Shown one piece after another: positions 16,070 through 25,129 of a stretch of DNA of 64,000 bases. A model generated the notes under the pieces. The model had not been told where the DNA came from. It made no database searches and saw only the letters and a program-made list of their open reading frames with translations. The number at the start of each line of letters is the position of its first letter. Position 1 is the first letter of the stretch. Made by a program: the position numbers and the translations under genes. The stretch is from Intrasporangiaceae bacterium URHB0013 (GTDB taxonomy: Bacteria; Actinomycetota; Actinomycetes; Actinomycetales; Dermatophilaceae): the NCBI GenBank assembly GCA_000620545.1, contig JIBA01000014.1:1-64000 (forward strand), read 5' to 3'.

Positions 16070-19000
16070 CGCCGGTTCACCATGGTCACGGCCACGCGGT
16101 CGAGCGCGAGGTCGAACGGCCTGCCCTGGTCGGCGATGTAGCGGATCCGAAGGGTGCCGTCGGCCTCCAGGAGCTTTCCGACCGCTCCCAGGTCGACGTC
16201 GACCGTCGCCTCGTCGAGGCCCTCGGTCGTCGTCGCCAGCACGCGCCACGTGGCCGTCGAGGCGTCCCAGAACTGGGCGCGGACCCGCGTTCCGCGCATC
16301 GTCGAGCGCAGCGACGTCGAGACGCTCAGGGACATCGCCCCCCGCATCTCCACCGGGACGGCGACGCTGGCCGTCACGTCGACGGTCGGCCGACCGCTGA
16401 CCGGCACCGACGCGACGGTCAGGTACCGTCCGTCGTCCGACGTGGTCTCGGCAGCGCCGCCACGTGGGGCCCCGCCCGTCGTGACCGACCACGAGCCGGG
16501 TGACAGGTCGGCGCGCTTCCCGGTCCAGGGCAGGTCGTAGGACGCCACGGTCTCCTGAGAGCTGTTGCCCGCGGCGTCGACCGCGACGGCCCTCAGCACC
16601 CGGTCCCTCGAGACCCTGACCGGGGTGCTGTAGAGCATCCCGCGCGAGGCGGTCGGGGCCGTGCCGTCGAGGGTGTAGCGGATGGCGGCGCCGCCCTCGG
16701 CGGTGATGCCGATGAGTGTCGCTGCAGCCAACGTCGCCGAGCCGGTGGTCAGCGTGGGCGGCGGAGGAGGCGTCCGGTCGACCGTGTTGTAGTGACCGAC
16801 CTCGATGGTGGCCTGTCCGCCGTCGGCAGGCGCGGTCACCGAGGGCGCGGTGAGCACGGTCGTACCCGACCGGGGCGCGGTGGCACGCCAACCCGTCGGC
16901 AGCTCCACGGAGACGGAGTAGTCGGTGCCGGCGCGGGCAGGGAAGGCGGCCCGTCCGGTCCCGTCGGTCAGCTGCGTCGCGACCACGGCCTTCGTGGTGG
17001 CGTCCAGCAACGTGACGGACCGGTCCGCGAGCGGGATGTCGCCGGCCTCGCGCACTCCGTCCTGGTCGAGGTCGTGGAACAGGCCCACGGAGACCGAGCC
17101 GGGCTGCACCCAGCCACCTGCGGTGCTGACGTGACCGGCCCGGGTCAGGGTGACCGCATACCCGCCGTCCGTCGCGACCCAGGGCACGGCCGCGGACGGC
17201 GGCAGGGGCACGACCTCGTACCTGCCGGGCGGGGCCGTGAGGCCTGCCACCCCTGCACTGTCGGTGGTGGTGCGGATGACCTCGGCATGCGAGTCGGCCG
17301 CGACGAGCACCACGGGCCAGTCAGCTAGCGGCGCCTCGCCGGCGTCCTGACGTCCGTCCCGGTCCGCGTCGTCGAAGATCCGTGTGCTCACGACCCCGTC
17401 CGTGAAGGTGCCGAGGACCACCACCTCGCGGGTGTCGGAGGGCACGGACAGCCAGCCATCGGCGTCGCACACCGCGGTCGTCGAGCCCGCAGGGGTCACG
17501 ACGGCGGCGCTGGTGCAGCGCCAGGGCAGCCCGCTGTCGGGTCGCAGGACGCGCACCCGCGACGGACGCGACGACGGATCGACCGCGGCTCCCTCAGCGT
17601 CGGTGCGCGCCCGGACGGTCGTGCCCCCCTCCGGGGCCATCTCGACGACGAGTCCCCCGATCGTGGGCTCGCCCGCGTCGGCCACGCCGTCCGCGTCCGC
17701 GTCGTCCACCGGCCGCACCGTGAACCCGGGCGCCCGCGTGACTCCGATCGCCACGTCGGCCGGGGTGGCGCCGACCGTGGCGACCTGCTCGGGCCCGGTG
17801 GTCGTCCGCCATCCAGGGCGCGGTGTCAACGCCGCGGTCCACGATCCCGCGGGTAGCCCCGAGAACTCGGCCGTGCCTGTCGCGCCGGTCACGACCGGCG
17901 CGACGGTGGAGGCGCCGGAGAGCGTGACGCGCCACTGCGGGGCCCCGCTCTCCCCCGCGTCCCGCACGCCGTCGGCGTCCGCGTCCTCGAAGACCGTGGC
18001 GCGCAGGTTGCCGAGCGGGGCCAGAGCCACGGAGAGGTCCGCCCTGGCTCCGTCACCCGTCAGGTCCACCCGCCGACGGGCGTCACCCACGACTGCCGTG
18101 CCGGCGGTCGCGACGACCTCCACGTCGTAGGTCCCGGGGACGGGCGAGAAGGCTCCCGTGCCGTCCGCGGCCGTGGTCGTCGTCGCCACTCGGGTGCCCG
18201 AGGTCGTGAGCAGCCGCACCTCGGTCCCGGCCGCGACGAGTTCGCCGGGGTCGCGTGTCCCGTCGCCGTCCTTGTCCGTGAAGGTGCGGACCGTCAGTGA
18301 AGACCGCTCCAGCGGTTGCAGGGGCGCCGCGCCCGTCGTGAACGGGTTGTCGGGCGACGGCCGCGACGTGGGCACGAAGGTCGATCCGGCGGCCGGCCTG
18401 GGGTAGACCCGCGCCATGCCCCACAGACCCTGGGCGAGCCCACCCGTCGTCGGCGAGCTCCACAGGTGGTCGCCCGCAGCCGCGAGGCGCACGTGGGCGT
18501 TGACCGCCTTACCGGTGCCGATGCCCCCTTGCACGCCGATGACCGGTGACTCGGAGTCGTAGGGCTCCTGACGCCAGGAGGTCCCGTCGAGCTGGAAGCC
18601 CATCTGGCGTGGGCGGTTCGCGCCCAGCACCCGCATCCGTAGCTGGTCCCCGGCATACGCGCGGGGCGTCGTGGTCCACGGGTCGCCGTGGACGGCGGAG
18701 GAGAACACCGAAGCCCATGCGGGGCTGCTGGCACCGACCTTCAGCGTCCCGGGCGCGGCGCCAAGCCTCCGGTGCGGTGGGGCGTTGGTGTAGTTGACCC
18801 CCTTCTCCCCCGCGTCCTCGGAGCCGCCGGCGTGGACAGCCCCGCCGTCCGGCTCGGGCTCGAAGATCGGCTCACCGTCCGCCCCGACGTCCGGGACCTC
18901 CTGGTCGGGGACCTGGGTTCCGCTGCTGGTGCGCAGGTTCAGCCCGTCCTGGTAGACCAGCGCGGTTTCGCGGAAGTCCTCCTGTCCCGGCACCCGGATG

Positions 19001-22000
19001 TCGGCCGTGACTCCGCTGCGGATCTGCGCACCGGTGGCCGGGTCGTGGTAGCTCGAGTCCTTGGGCTCGACGACGAGAGCTGCGGCGAGTCCGTGCTGCC
19101 GGTGACCGCGCACGTCCCCGTAGTCGAGCAGGTTCGTCGCGCCGAGCTCGGTGTCGGCGTACCACTCGTAGCTCATGCTCTGGCCGGGGGGCACGGTCGA
19201 GTCCGCGTTGAAGCCGACGGCGGCGCCGTCGGAGAGCCGGACGTCGTGACGGAGCAGCTGCGGGTGCAGGGAGACCCTGGTCCCCATCTTCGTGCCCAGG
19301 ATCGGCTCGAGGACCAGTGGCGGGTCGCCGTCGACGCCGTTGACGTGCTGGCCGTATGCCGCCGGCACGCCGTTGCGCAGCGTCACCCGGACGCAGTCGC
19401 CGGCGTTCGCCCGCAGGACGAGCGGCTCAGGCTTGCGTGCACCGCTGCGCACGGCGTCCTCGTCCTCCGCCAGCACGTACATCAGCCCCTGCGGGTCGTG
19501 GTCGCCGTACTCGTTGTAGACGACGTCCCTGGTGATCGCCACGACGTCGTAGCGCCGCTCGGGGGCCGTCGTCGGGCACACCTCGCCCGGGCGCGTGGCC
19601 TTGGGCGGGATGAGGCGGGATCTCGGCGCCGGGGGCGCCAACGACGTACCGGTGGCAGGGTTGTCCGGCAGGGACAGCAGCCCCGGCGTCGGGCGGCCGT
19701 GCACTCGCATGAGCCCCCACATGCCGTTCCACAGGTCGTCCATGGACGTGCCGCCGTAGAGGTAGTCACCGCGGCACGGGGTGTCGGTTGTGGTGCAGTC
19801 GAACCCGGGCATCTCGACGTTGAACGCCTCGGAGATCCCGATCGTCTGTGCACCCACCAGCGGCGACCCGGGGTCGTCCGGCTCCTCGCGCCAGCGCAGG
19901 CCGTGGACCTGGAAGAGGTGCTGCTCCTCCTGCGAGCCCTGGATGACCCGCAGCCGGACGTTGTCGCGCGCGTAGCCCTCGAGCAGCGGGGTCATCGGGT
20001 CCCCGTGCACCCAGGAGCTGAACCGGAAGGCGGGGTCGACCGCGGTGCCGTCGACGCTGGCGCGCTGCACCAGGGGAGCGTTGCGGTAGTTCACGGCATA
20101 CGTCCCCGGGTCGTTGTCCGGGTAGTGCTCGGGTGAGGCGGGGGCGTTGACCACGTCGCGCGCCACCGTCGGGTCGCCACCACGCTTGACGAGCGGCACG
20201 AAGTCCGCGATGGCGAGCCCGAACTCGCGGTAGTCGTCGCTGGCACCGGGGCCAACGAGGTCCACGGCCTCGCCGTCGGCATCACCCGCGCACTGCTGCC
20301 CGCACGGTGTGCCGTGGGCTGCGTCGTTGATCGGCTGCAGGTAGGCGCCACTGCGCGGGTCGCGCATGTCGAAGCCCTTCGGCTCGACGATGAGCGCGCC
20401 GTAGTGGCCGTGGTTCTGCACGAGGGCGGCGAAGTGGTGGTCGTGGGTGAAGGCGGTGCGCAGCTCGTAGTCGGCGTACCACCGCTCGTGGATCGTCTGT
20501 CCCCAGAGGCCCGAGGAGTCGACCGGCGGCGTCCAGGAGTCCTTGTCCTCGATGCGACACCCCGTGCTGCGCGCGCCGTAGAAGCCCGCGCCGGCCTGGC
20601 ACTGGATCTCGCCCGAAGCCTGCTGGGCGGTCAGCTCGGCCTGGTCCTTGGTGAAAGCGGCCTGCTGGTAGTTCCAGCCGTTCGACCCGCCGTCCGACGC
20701 CGTGACGTCGAACTTGACGAGGTGCACGTGGCCACCCGCCATGTTGGTCTGGCTGAGCTCCTGGAAGGCGTCGCCTCCGGTCCAGTTGGGCGCCATGTTG
20801 GTCAGCGAGAAGTTGATGCAGTCGCCCGCGTTGACCCGGATGAAGAGCGGCACGACCTTCTTGCGCCCGGCCAGGATGTCGGGGACGTCCTTGGTGAGCA
20901 CCATGACCCGGGCCTGTGGGTCGTGGTGGCCTGCCTCGTTGTAGACGAGGTCGCGTTGCAGCACCGTGACGGCATAGCTCACCTCTCGTGCTCCGGTCGG
21001 GCAGGGGTTGGAGAACGGTGCACCCCGGCGAGCGGCGCCGCCGCCGTTGTTGCGCCGGATGACCGCGTCCTCGACCGCCAGCTTGGCGGCGTCGATGGAC
21101 CGTCCGGCGACGAGCCGGGGTGCCGGGCGCACGGGCGTGCCGTCGACGCCGCCCTCGGTGATCGAGTCGCGGGGCTGCGGCGCCCGCCACCCGAAGGTGC
21201 CCGGGATCATCCCCGGGTAGCCCGGGTTGTCGGCCGTGGGCGCGGGCAGTGTCGGCCGGCCGGGGAGCGGGACGAGCGGACGCACGGCGACGCCGTCGGG
21301 CGTGGCGGTCGTGCCGTCCAGGCGCACGTCGTGGACACGCAGGATGGCCCAGAAGCCCTCGGCGAAGTGCGGGTAGAGGTGGCAGTGGAAGATCGAGTCG
21401 CCGAACGTGCCGTTGCGCGATCCGGCGCCGTAGAGGAGCTCGGCGCTGAACGCCTCTCCCGGCCCGAAGCTCTGCGAGTCGATGGTGGTGGACTCCGGCT
21501 TGGCGTCCGGGCCCTCCCCGGTGACCGCGTCACCCCGGGGGTCGGCCAGCCACTGGTGGGCGTGCAGGTGGAAGACGTGGGTCTCCTTGACCCCGGCGAG
21601 GCCGAAGCGGATCTTCGTCGCGTCGCCCTTGTACGCGTGCAGGACGTTGGAGACGTAGCACGACTCGGGCAGCCCGCAGTCCTCGGACTCCTTGCGGTCG
21701 CCGGCGCCCGAGGGCAGCCAGGGGCCCGGCCCGCTGGCCAGCTTGACCAGAGCCGGGTCGCCGTACGGCCAGGACGAGAGCCAGGTCTCCTCCCCCAGGC
21801 AGTCGGGGCACGCCTTCGCCTCGCGGGCGGACATCGGCTCGGACCCGTAGTTGAACCCCATGCCGATGCCCGGCACCTCGTCCTGCGCGAGCTGGACGCT
21901 CTCGCGGAAGGACGGCGCACCGGGGGGGTGGATGTCGGCGTCGACGTAGAGCTCCCCGCTCTGCCCCTTCGCGGCCTGGTATGCCGAGGAGGGCACGCCC

Positions 22001-23211
22001 GGGGTGCCGGAGAGGACCGCCCCGCTGCGCGGGTCGGTCCACAGGGAGCCGGCCGGCTCCACGGCGAGCGCTCCGTAGAGCCCGATCCCCCTCTGCCCGG
22101 CGTCGTGCTCGCCGCCTGCCGGCGCGGCCATGTCCTGGAACAGGAACAGGCCCTCCTGGGCCGGGACCCGCCAGTAGTACGTGATGGCGCCGCCGATGCC
22201 GACGGTCGGGTCGTCGTTGAAGCCGACCTTGGCGCCGCCCGTCCGACGCATGTCCGCCACGACTCCGGACGCCTGGATGCCGACGCGCGCGCCACTCGGC
22301 TGGCCATGAGCGGCCGTGGTGCTCAGGCGGTTGGTCAGCGTGACCTTCACGCATTCGCCCTCGTTGGCGCGCAGGACCAGCGGTCGCGGCCTCAGGCGAC
22401 GGTTGCCGGCGGGGTCGAGCTCGGGAGCCGAGGCGAGCGGCCGGGACCAGTTCTTCGTGGCCGCCAGATCCTGCTCCAGCACGAAGATGCGGGCACTCTT
22501 CAGGGTCGCGCCCCAACGGTTGAAGGGCACGTCCACGGTGGTCGCGGCGACGGAGTAGCTCCGGTGCTCCTGCCCTGCTGCGCACGTCTCCGGGGCCTCC
22601 ACCACCGGGGCTGCGCCGGCCGTCTGCACCCCCGGGCCCACGATCGACGCACCCAGCAGTGCTGCCAGCCCCGCCGTCACGCCCCGGCGAAGCGCCCGGG
22701 ACCGGATCCTCGTCGAACGCCCTCGCCGAGCCCCGGCGACCATGAGGACGAACATGGCCACGGCGACATCCAGGGGGAGGTGCCCGAGCGACGACGCGAC
22801 ACCGCCCTCGCCCGACCCTGCGGTGGCGAACCGCACCGGTCCCCCGACGACGAGCACCGCGGCGGCTGCGGCCAGGCCGGTCCAGACGATCGCAGTGGCG
22901 CTCAGGGGCCGGGTGGTCCTCCTCCGGGCCTGCGCCGGTCCTACCGGTTCTGCCGGCCCGGGCGTGGAGAGCCCGTCGACGGACCAGAGGGCGCGCGCGG
23001 CCAACGATGCCGCCAACGCACCCGGGAAGACGATGTGTGCTGCGGGGAGGCCGACGGGGGCGGCCGGGCCGCTCGCTGCCGTGCTCGCTGCCAGGGACGC
23101 TGCGCACGCGGCGAGCGCCCAGACCGCGCAGGTCACCCCATCACGCACCCTGCTGGCACGGAGGCGACGCCCCTCTCGGGCCCCACCCTGCATGCGTCGC
23201 GATGGCGTCAT
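16066..23211 (-). CDS. Giant membrane-anchored protein with three multicopper-oxidase-like modules and SdrD-like repeats
   Basis: 2381 residues. Residues 1-200 hold three or four membrane segments. Three cupredoxin-type modules start near 218, 745 and 1218, each opening with Y-x-V then a V-x-x-D/N motif and ending near a GxWGxxRVH/Y motif. Module 1 keeps copper ligands (FHLHAHQW and FHCHLYPHFAEGFW near 608). Module 2 keeps THDHHF, NHGHYG and FQVH but has lost HCH. Module 3 has lost nearly all. Residues about 1640-2120 hold five DxDxDGxxDxGE-type SdrD-like repeats. A chitobiase C-terminal-like domain (YTLDGTAPT) lies near 2175. Large multi-cupredoxin oxidases include bacterial Mn(II) oxidases; substrate here is unknown. 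An AGGAG precedes ATG 23211. First gene of an operon. Confidence 0.88.
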   Translation of the reverse strand: MTPSRRMQGGAREGRRLRASRVRDGVTCAVWALAACAASLAASTAASGPAAPVGLPAAHIVFPGALAASLAARALWSVDGLSTPGPAEPVGPAQARRRTTRPLSATAIVWTGLAAAAAVLVVGGPVRFATAGSGEGGVASSLGHLPLDVAVAMFVLMVAGARRGRSTRIRSRALRRGVTAGLAALLGASIVGPGVQTAGAAPVVEAPETCAAGQEHRSYSVAATTVDVPFNRWGATLKSARIFVLEQDLAATKNWSRPLASAPELDPAGNRRLRPRPLVLRANEGECVKVTLTNRLSTTAAHGQPSGARVGIQASGVVADMRRTGGAKVGFNDDPTVGIGGAITYYWRVPAQEGLFLFQDMAAPAGGEHDAGQRGIGLYGALAVEPAGSLWTDPRSGAVLSGTPGVPSSAYQAAKGQSGELYVDADIHPPGAPSFRESVQLAQDEVPGIGMGFNYGSEPMSAREAKACPDCLGEETWLSSWPYGDPALVKLASGPGPWLPSGAGDRKESEDCGLPESCYVSNVLHAYKGDATKIRFGLAGVKETHVFHLHAHQWLADPRGDAVTGEGPDAKPESTTIDSQSFGPGEAFSAELLYGAGSRNGTFGDSIFHCHLYPHFAEGFWAILRVHDVRLDGTTATPDGVAVRPLVPLPGRPTLPAPTADNPGYPGMIPGTFGWRAPQPRDSITEGGVDGTPVRPAPRLVAGRSIDAAKLAVEDAVIRRNNGGGAARRGAPFSNPCPTGAREVSYAVTVLQRDLVYNEAGHHDPQARVMVLTKDVPDILAGRKKVVPLFIRVNAGDCINFSLTNMAPNWTGGDAFQELSQTNMAGGHVHLVKFDVTASDGGSNGWNYQQAAFTKDQAELTAQQASGEIQCQAGAGFYGARSTGCRIEDKDSWTPPVDSSGLWGQTIHERWYADYELRTAFTHDHHFAALVQNHGHYGALIVEPKGFDMRDPRSGAYLQPINDAAHGTPCGQQCAGDADGEAVDLVGPGASDDYREFGLAIADFVPLVKRGGDPTVARDVVNAPASPEHYPDNDPGTYAVNYRNAPLVQRASVDGTAVDPAFRFSSWVHGDPMTPLLEGYARDNVRLRVIQGSQEEQHLFQVHGLRWREEPDDPGSPLVGAQTIGISEAFNVEMPGFDCTTTDTPCRGDYLYGGTSMDDLWNGMWGLMRVHGRPTPGLLSLPDNPATGTSLAPPAPRSRLIPPKATRPGEVCPTTAPERRYDVVAITRDVVYNEYGDHDPQGLMYVLAEDEDAVRSGARKPEPLVLRANAGDCVRVTLRNGVPAAYGQHVNGVDGDPPLVLEPILGTKMGTRVSLHPQLLRHDVRLSDGAAVGFNADSTVPPGQSMSYEWYADTELGATNLLDYGDVRGHRQHGLAAALVVEPKDSSYHDPATGAQIRSGVTADIRVPGQEDFRETALVYQDGLNLRTSSGTQVPDQEVPDVGADGEPIFEPEPDGGAVHAGGSEDAGEKGVNYTNAPPHRRLGAAPGTLKVGASSPAWASVFSSAVHGDPWTTTPRAYAGDQLRMRVLGANRPRQMGFQLDGTSWRQEPYDSESPVIGVQGGIGTGKAVNAHVRLAAAGDHLWSSPTTGGLAQGLWGMARVYPRPAAGSTFVPTSRPSPDNPFTTGAAPLQPLERSSLTVRTFTDKDGDGTRDPGELVAAGTEVRLLTTSGTRVATTTTAADGTGAFSPVPGTYDVEVVATAGTAVVGDARRRVDLTGDGARADLSVALAPLGNLRATVFEDADADGVRDAGESGAPQWRVTLSGASTVAPVVTGATGTAEFSGLPAGSWTAALTPRPGWRTTTGPEQVATVGATPADVAIGVTRAPGFTVRPVDDADADGVADAGEPTIGGLVVEMAPEGGTTVRARTDAEGAAVDPSSRPSRVRVLRPDSGLPWRCTSAAVVTPAGSTTAVCDADGWLSVPSDTREVVVLGTFTDGVVSTRIFDDADRDGRQDAGEAPLADWPVVLVAADSHAEVIRTTTDSAGVAGLTAPPGRYEVVPLPPSAAVPWVATDGGYAVTLTRAGHVSTAGGWVQPGSVSVGLFHDLDQDGVREAGDIPLADRSVTLLDATTKAVVATQLTDGTGRAAFPARAGTDYSVSVELPTGWRATAPRSGTTVLTAPSVTAPADGGQATIEVGHYNTVDRTPPPPPTLTTGSATLAAATLIGITAEGGAAIRYTLDGTAPTASRGMLYSTPVRVSRDRVLRAVAVDAAGNSSQETVASYDLPWTGKRADLSPGSWSVTTGGAPRGGAAETTSDDGRYLTVASVPVSGRPTVDVTASVAVPVEMRGAMSLSVSTSLRSTMRGTRVRAQFWDASTATWRVLATTTEGLDEATVDVDLGAVGKLLEADGTLRIRYIADQGRPFDLALDRVAVTMVNRR

Positions 23212-23279
23212 CCTGGCTCCTGTGATCGAGGACGTGCGGAACCGGCGCTGTCGGCACTCGGCTCACCCGTGGTCAACCA

Positions 23280-23312
23280 ACTGTCGGCGCATGGCGTCAG
23301 CAGCGCGTGAAA
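23280..23312 (-). promoter_or_regulatory. SARP-type promoter of the giant oxidase operon
   Basis: On the minus strand TTTCAC begins at 23312 and GCTGAC at 23301 (11-bp period). The -10 GACAGT begins at 23285, 27 bp from the first T, identical to the -10 of the PxKF gene. Predicted start is near 23273, about 62 nt before ATG 23211. Confidence 0.7.
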
Positions 23313-23482
23313 TCGATGGCCGGACCCCACCGGCCTCGTCGGCCGCCGTGTGTTTCACGCTGGGCCGTCGGCCACACCCGGACCCGCGTCACGGACCGTC
23401 GTTCGACCTGGTCGTTGTAGCCTTCGCGGAGTGGGCGGCCCGGTCGTCGGATCAGACCCGGTCGCGCTTCGGAGGGGGCGGG

Positions 23483-24415
23483 ATGGCGGCCGTGGGCGAC
23501 AGGCGGGTGGAGCAGCTGCTGCACCGCGCCTTCGAGTGCTCTGAGCACCCCATGGCTCTGGCGGAGGTCACGCCCTCCGGTTTCGGGCGCCTGCTGCGGG
23601 TCAACAGCGGCCTGGCGGCGCTCACGGCATACGCCCCCGACCGGCTGGCCGAGCTGACGGTGGCCGACCTCGCCGGGGCCGAGGACATCGACGGCTGGCT
23701 GCACGTCCTGGCACGAGTCGGGGCCGATGGAGGCGACCCTCGCGGCGAAGGGCACTGCCGTCGCGCCGACGGGACCCGTCTGTCGGTGGAGCTCACCGTC
23801 ACGCCCATCACCGACGACCTCGGAAACCGCACCCACGCCCTGATCCGCCTCCACGAGGTCAGTGGTCACCCGTCCGTCGACGTCCTCCACGACTCGGGGT
23901 GGCACGACTCGCTCACCGGTGTCCTCAACCGCGAGGGCCTGGACCACCGGATCCGCAGCCGGGTCGACCACCGGACCCCGGAGGCCGGCCGGGGCGCACT
24001 GCTGTTCTGCGACGTGGATGACCTCAAGGAGGTCAACGACCGGTTCGGCCACCTGGCCGGCGACGCGGTCATCCGGGCCACGGCCCACCGGCTCGTGGAC
24101 TGCGTGCGGTCCCAGGATGTGGTCGCACGGTTCGGGGGCGACGAGTTCGTGGTGGTGGCATGGGGGCTCGCGCCGCCGGCGGTCGACTCCCTGCTTCGGC
24201 GGATCGACACGCGCGTCGCCGAGCCCGTCCACTTCGACAGCAAGGAGCTGCGAGTGACAGCGAGCATCGGTGTGGCGATGCTCGATCCCACGACCAGCTT
24301 CGAGGAAGCGCTCGGGCGCGCAGACGCGCAGATGTACGCCGCCAAGCGCCGCCGCAACAACCGTGCCGTCGCAGAAACCTTCCCCGGTTCCGCGGGCCTC
24401 ACCGACAGCAGCTGA
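23483..24415 (+). CDS. PAS-GGDEF diguanylate cyclase
   Basis: 310 residues, no membrane segment. An N-terminal PAS-like domain covers about 10-120 (AFECSEHPMALAEV, RRADGTRLSVELTVTPI). The GGDEF domain covers about 140-295, starting DSLTGVLNREGL, with the intact active loop FGGDEF near 217. RSQD five residues before the loop is an RxxD inhibitory site, so the enzyme should make cyclic di-GMP from GTP with product feedback. ATG 23483 follows GGAGGGGG. Divergent from the giant oxidase gene, which suggests a link between cyclic di-GMP and this surface system, but its upstream TTTCAC lacks the other promoter parts. Confidence 0.88.
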   Translation: MAAVGDRRVEQLLHRAFECSEHPMALAEVTPSGFGRLLRVNSGLAALTAYAPDRLAELTVADLAGAEDIDGWLHVLARVGADGGDPRGEGHCRRADGTRLSVELTVTPITDDLGNRTHALIRLHEVSGHPSVDVLHDSGWHDSLTGVLNREGLDHRIRSRVDHRTPEAGRGALLFCDVDDLKEVNDRFGHLAGDAVIRATAHRLVDCVRSQDVVARFGGDEFVVVAWGLAPPAVDSLLRRIDTRVAEPVHFDSKELRVTASIGVAMLDPTTSFEEALGRADAQMYAAKRRRNNRAVAETFPGSAGLTDSS

Positions 24416-25129
24416 CCCGCGCAGGGCGAGCCCGTGACCGGTCTCATGGCTCGCAGCCGCGGGACGGGCGGATGCGGCACATCACCCGCCGGCACGCGAT
24501 CGGGGTGGGTCCCGCCGACTCCCCCGGCAGAACCCACCCCGTGCTCACCCCCAGCCGGCTCCCCCGCCGGTCACGCTCCGACCAGTCCCTCACGGCTCGG
24601 TCGGTTCTCCTCCCCACGAGGAACACCATGCCCGGCGGACTGCAAGATCGAACCCGCCCGAATGCCGTGGTTTCCGCAAGATTGACGCAAGGGCGACGCA
24701 GGACCGGTCGTCGCCGCCCGACCCCGCACGTCCCCAGATCCCGTATGCCGCGTGGCCCCAGATGTCGGAGCCCGCCGGCCCCGTGACCCGTCGAGGTCCC
24801 ACCCTCGAGTCCGGGTGAGTCCAGTGGGCGGGGGCATGCTGGCTGCAGATCCGCCGCCGAGGTACGGTCTCCTGCGTCAGCCGCACGACGGCGTTCTCGA
24901 TCCACGACCGAACCGAGAGACCGACATTGCCCCCATCAGTCACATACGTCACCGATTCCCGACGGAATTTCCCGGGAACCGCCCCTGCTGCAACGCGTCG
25001 ACCTATGGTGGTCGAGACCGGCTGGTCAGGACGTGGGGGCGATCTTGGGGGCCTCCGGTTGCGGCGGTTCGTCCGCCGGGAGAATGTCGATGGTGACGGC
25101 AGGGTTTGCCTTGAGGGGGTGGCTCGACA
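24416..25129. other. Long intergenic region with hairpins upstream of the M23 peptidase gene
   Basis: No convincing gene. A 10-bp perfect stem (24501-24510 with 24532-24541) has a GC-rich interior and could terminate the cyclase transcript. A smaller hairpin lies at 24554-24569. The part from about 24850 to 25129 is long for a simple promoter and peptidoglycan-peptidase genes in actinobacteria often carry 5' RNA elements, but I cannot recognise a riboswitch consensus. Overlapping minus-strand frames (24444-24952) look like noise. Confidence 0.5.

Noticed and set aside
20314..23310. 998-residue plus-strand frame opposite the giant oxidase gene
   Set aside because: Antisense frame of a high-GC gene with no domain and biased Arg/Val/Gly/Asp content.
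23353..23385. TTTCAC upstream of the PAS-GGDEF gene as a sixth SARP-type promoter
   Set aside because: The position of the second repeat reads CGTC and the hexamer 27 bp downstream is GGACCC, neither fitting the pattern, so I did not count it.
24630..24680. tRNA-like segment with GGTTCGATC on the minus strand
   Set aside because: No acceptor, D or anticodon stems could be found around it.
24444..24952. Overlapping minus-strand frames in the intergenic region before the M23 gene
   Set aside because: No domain, no ribosome binding site and low-complexity composition, with hairpins inside.
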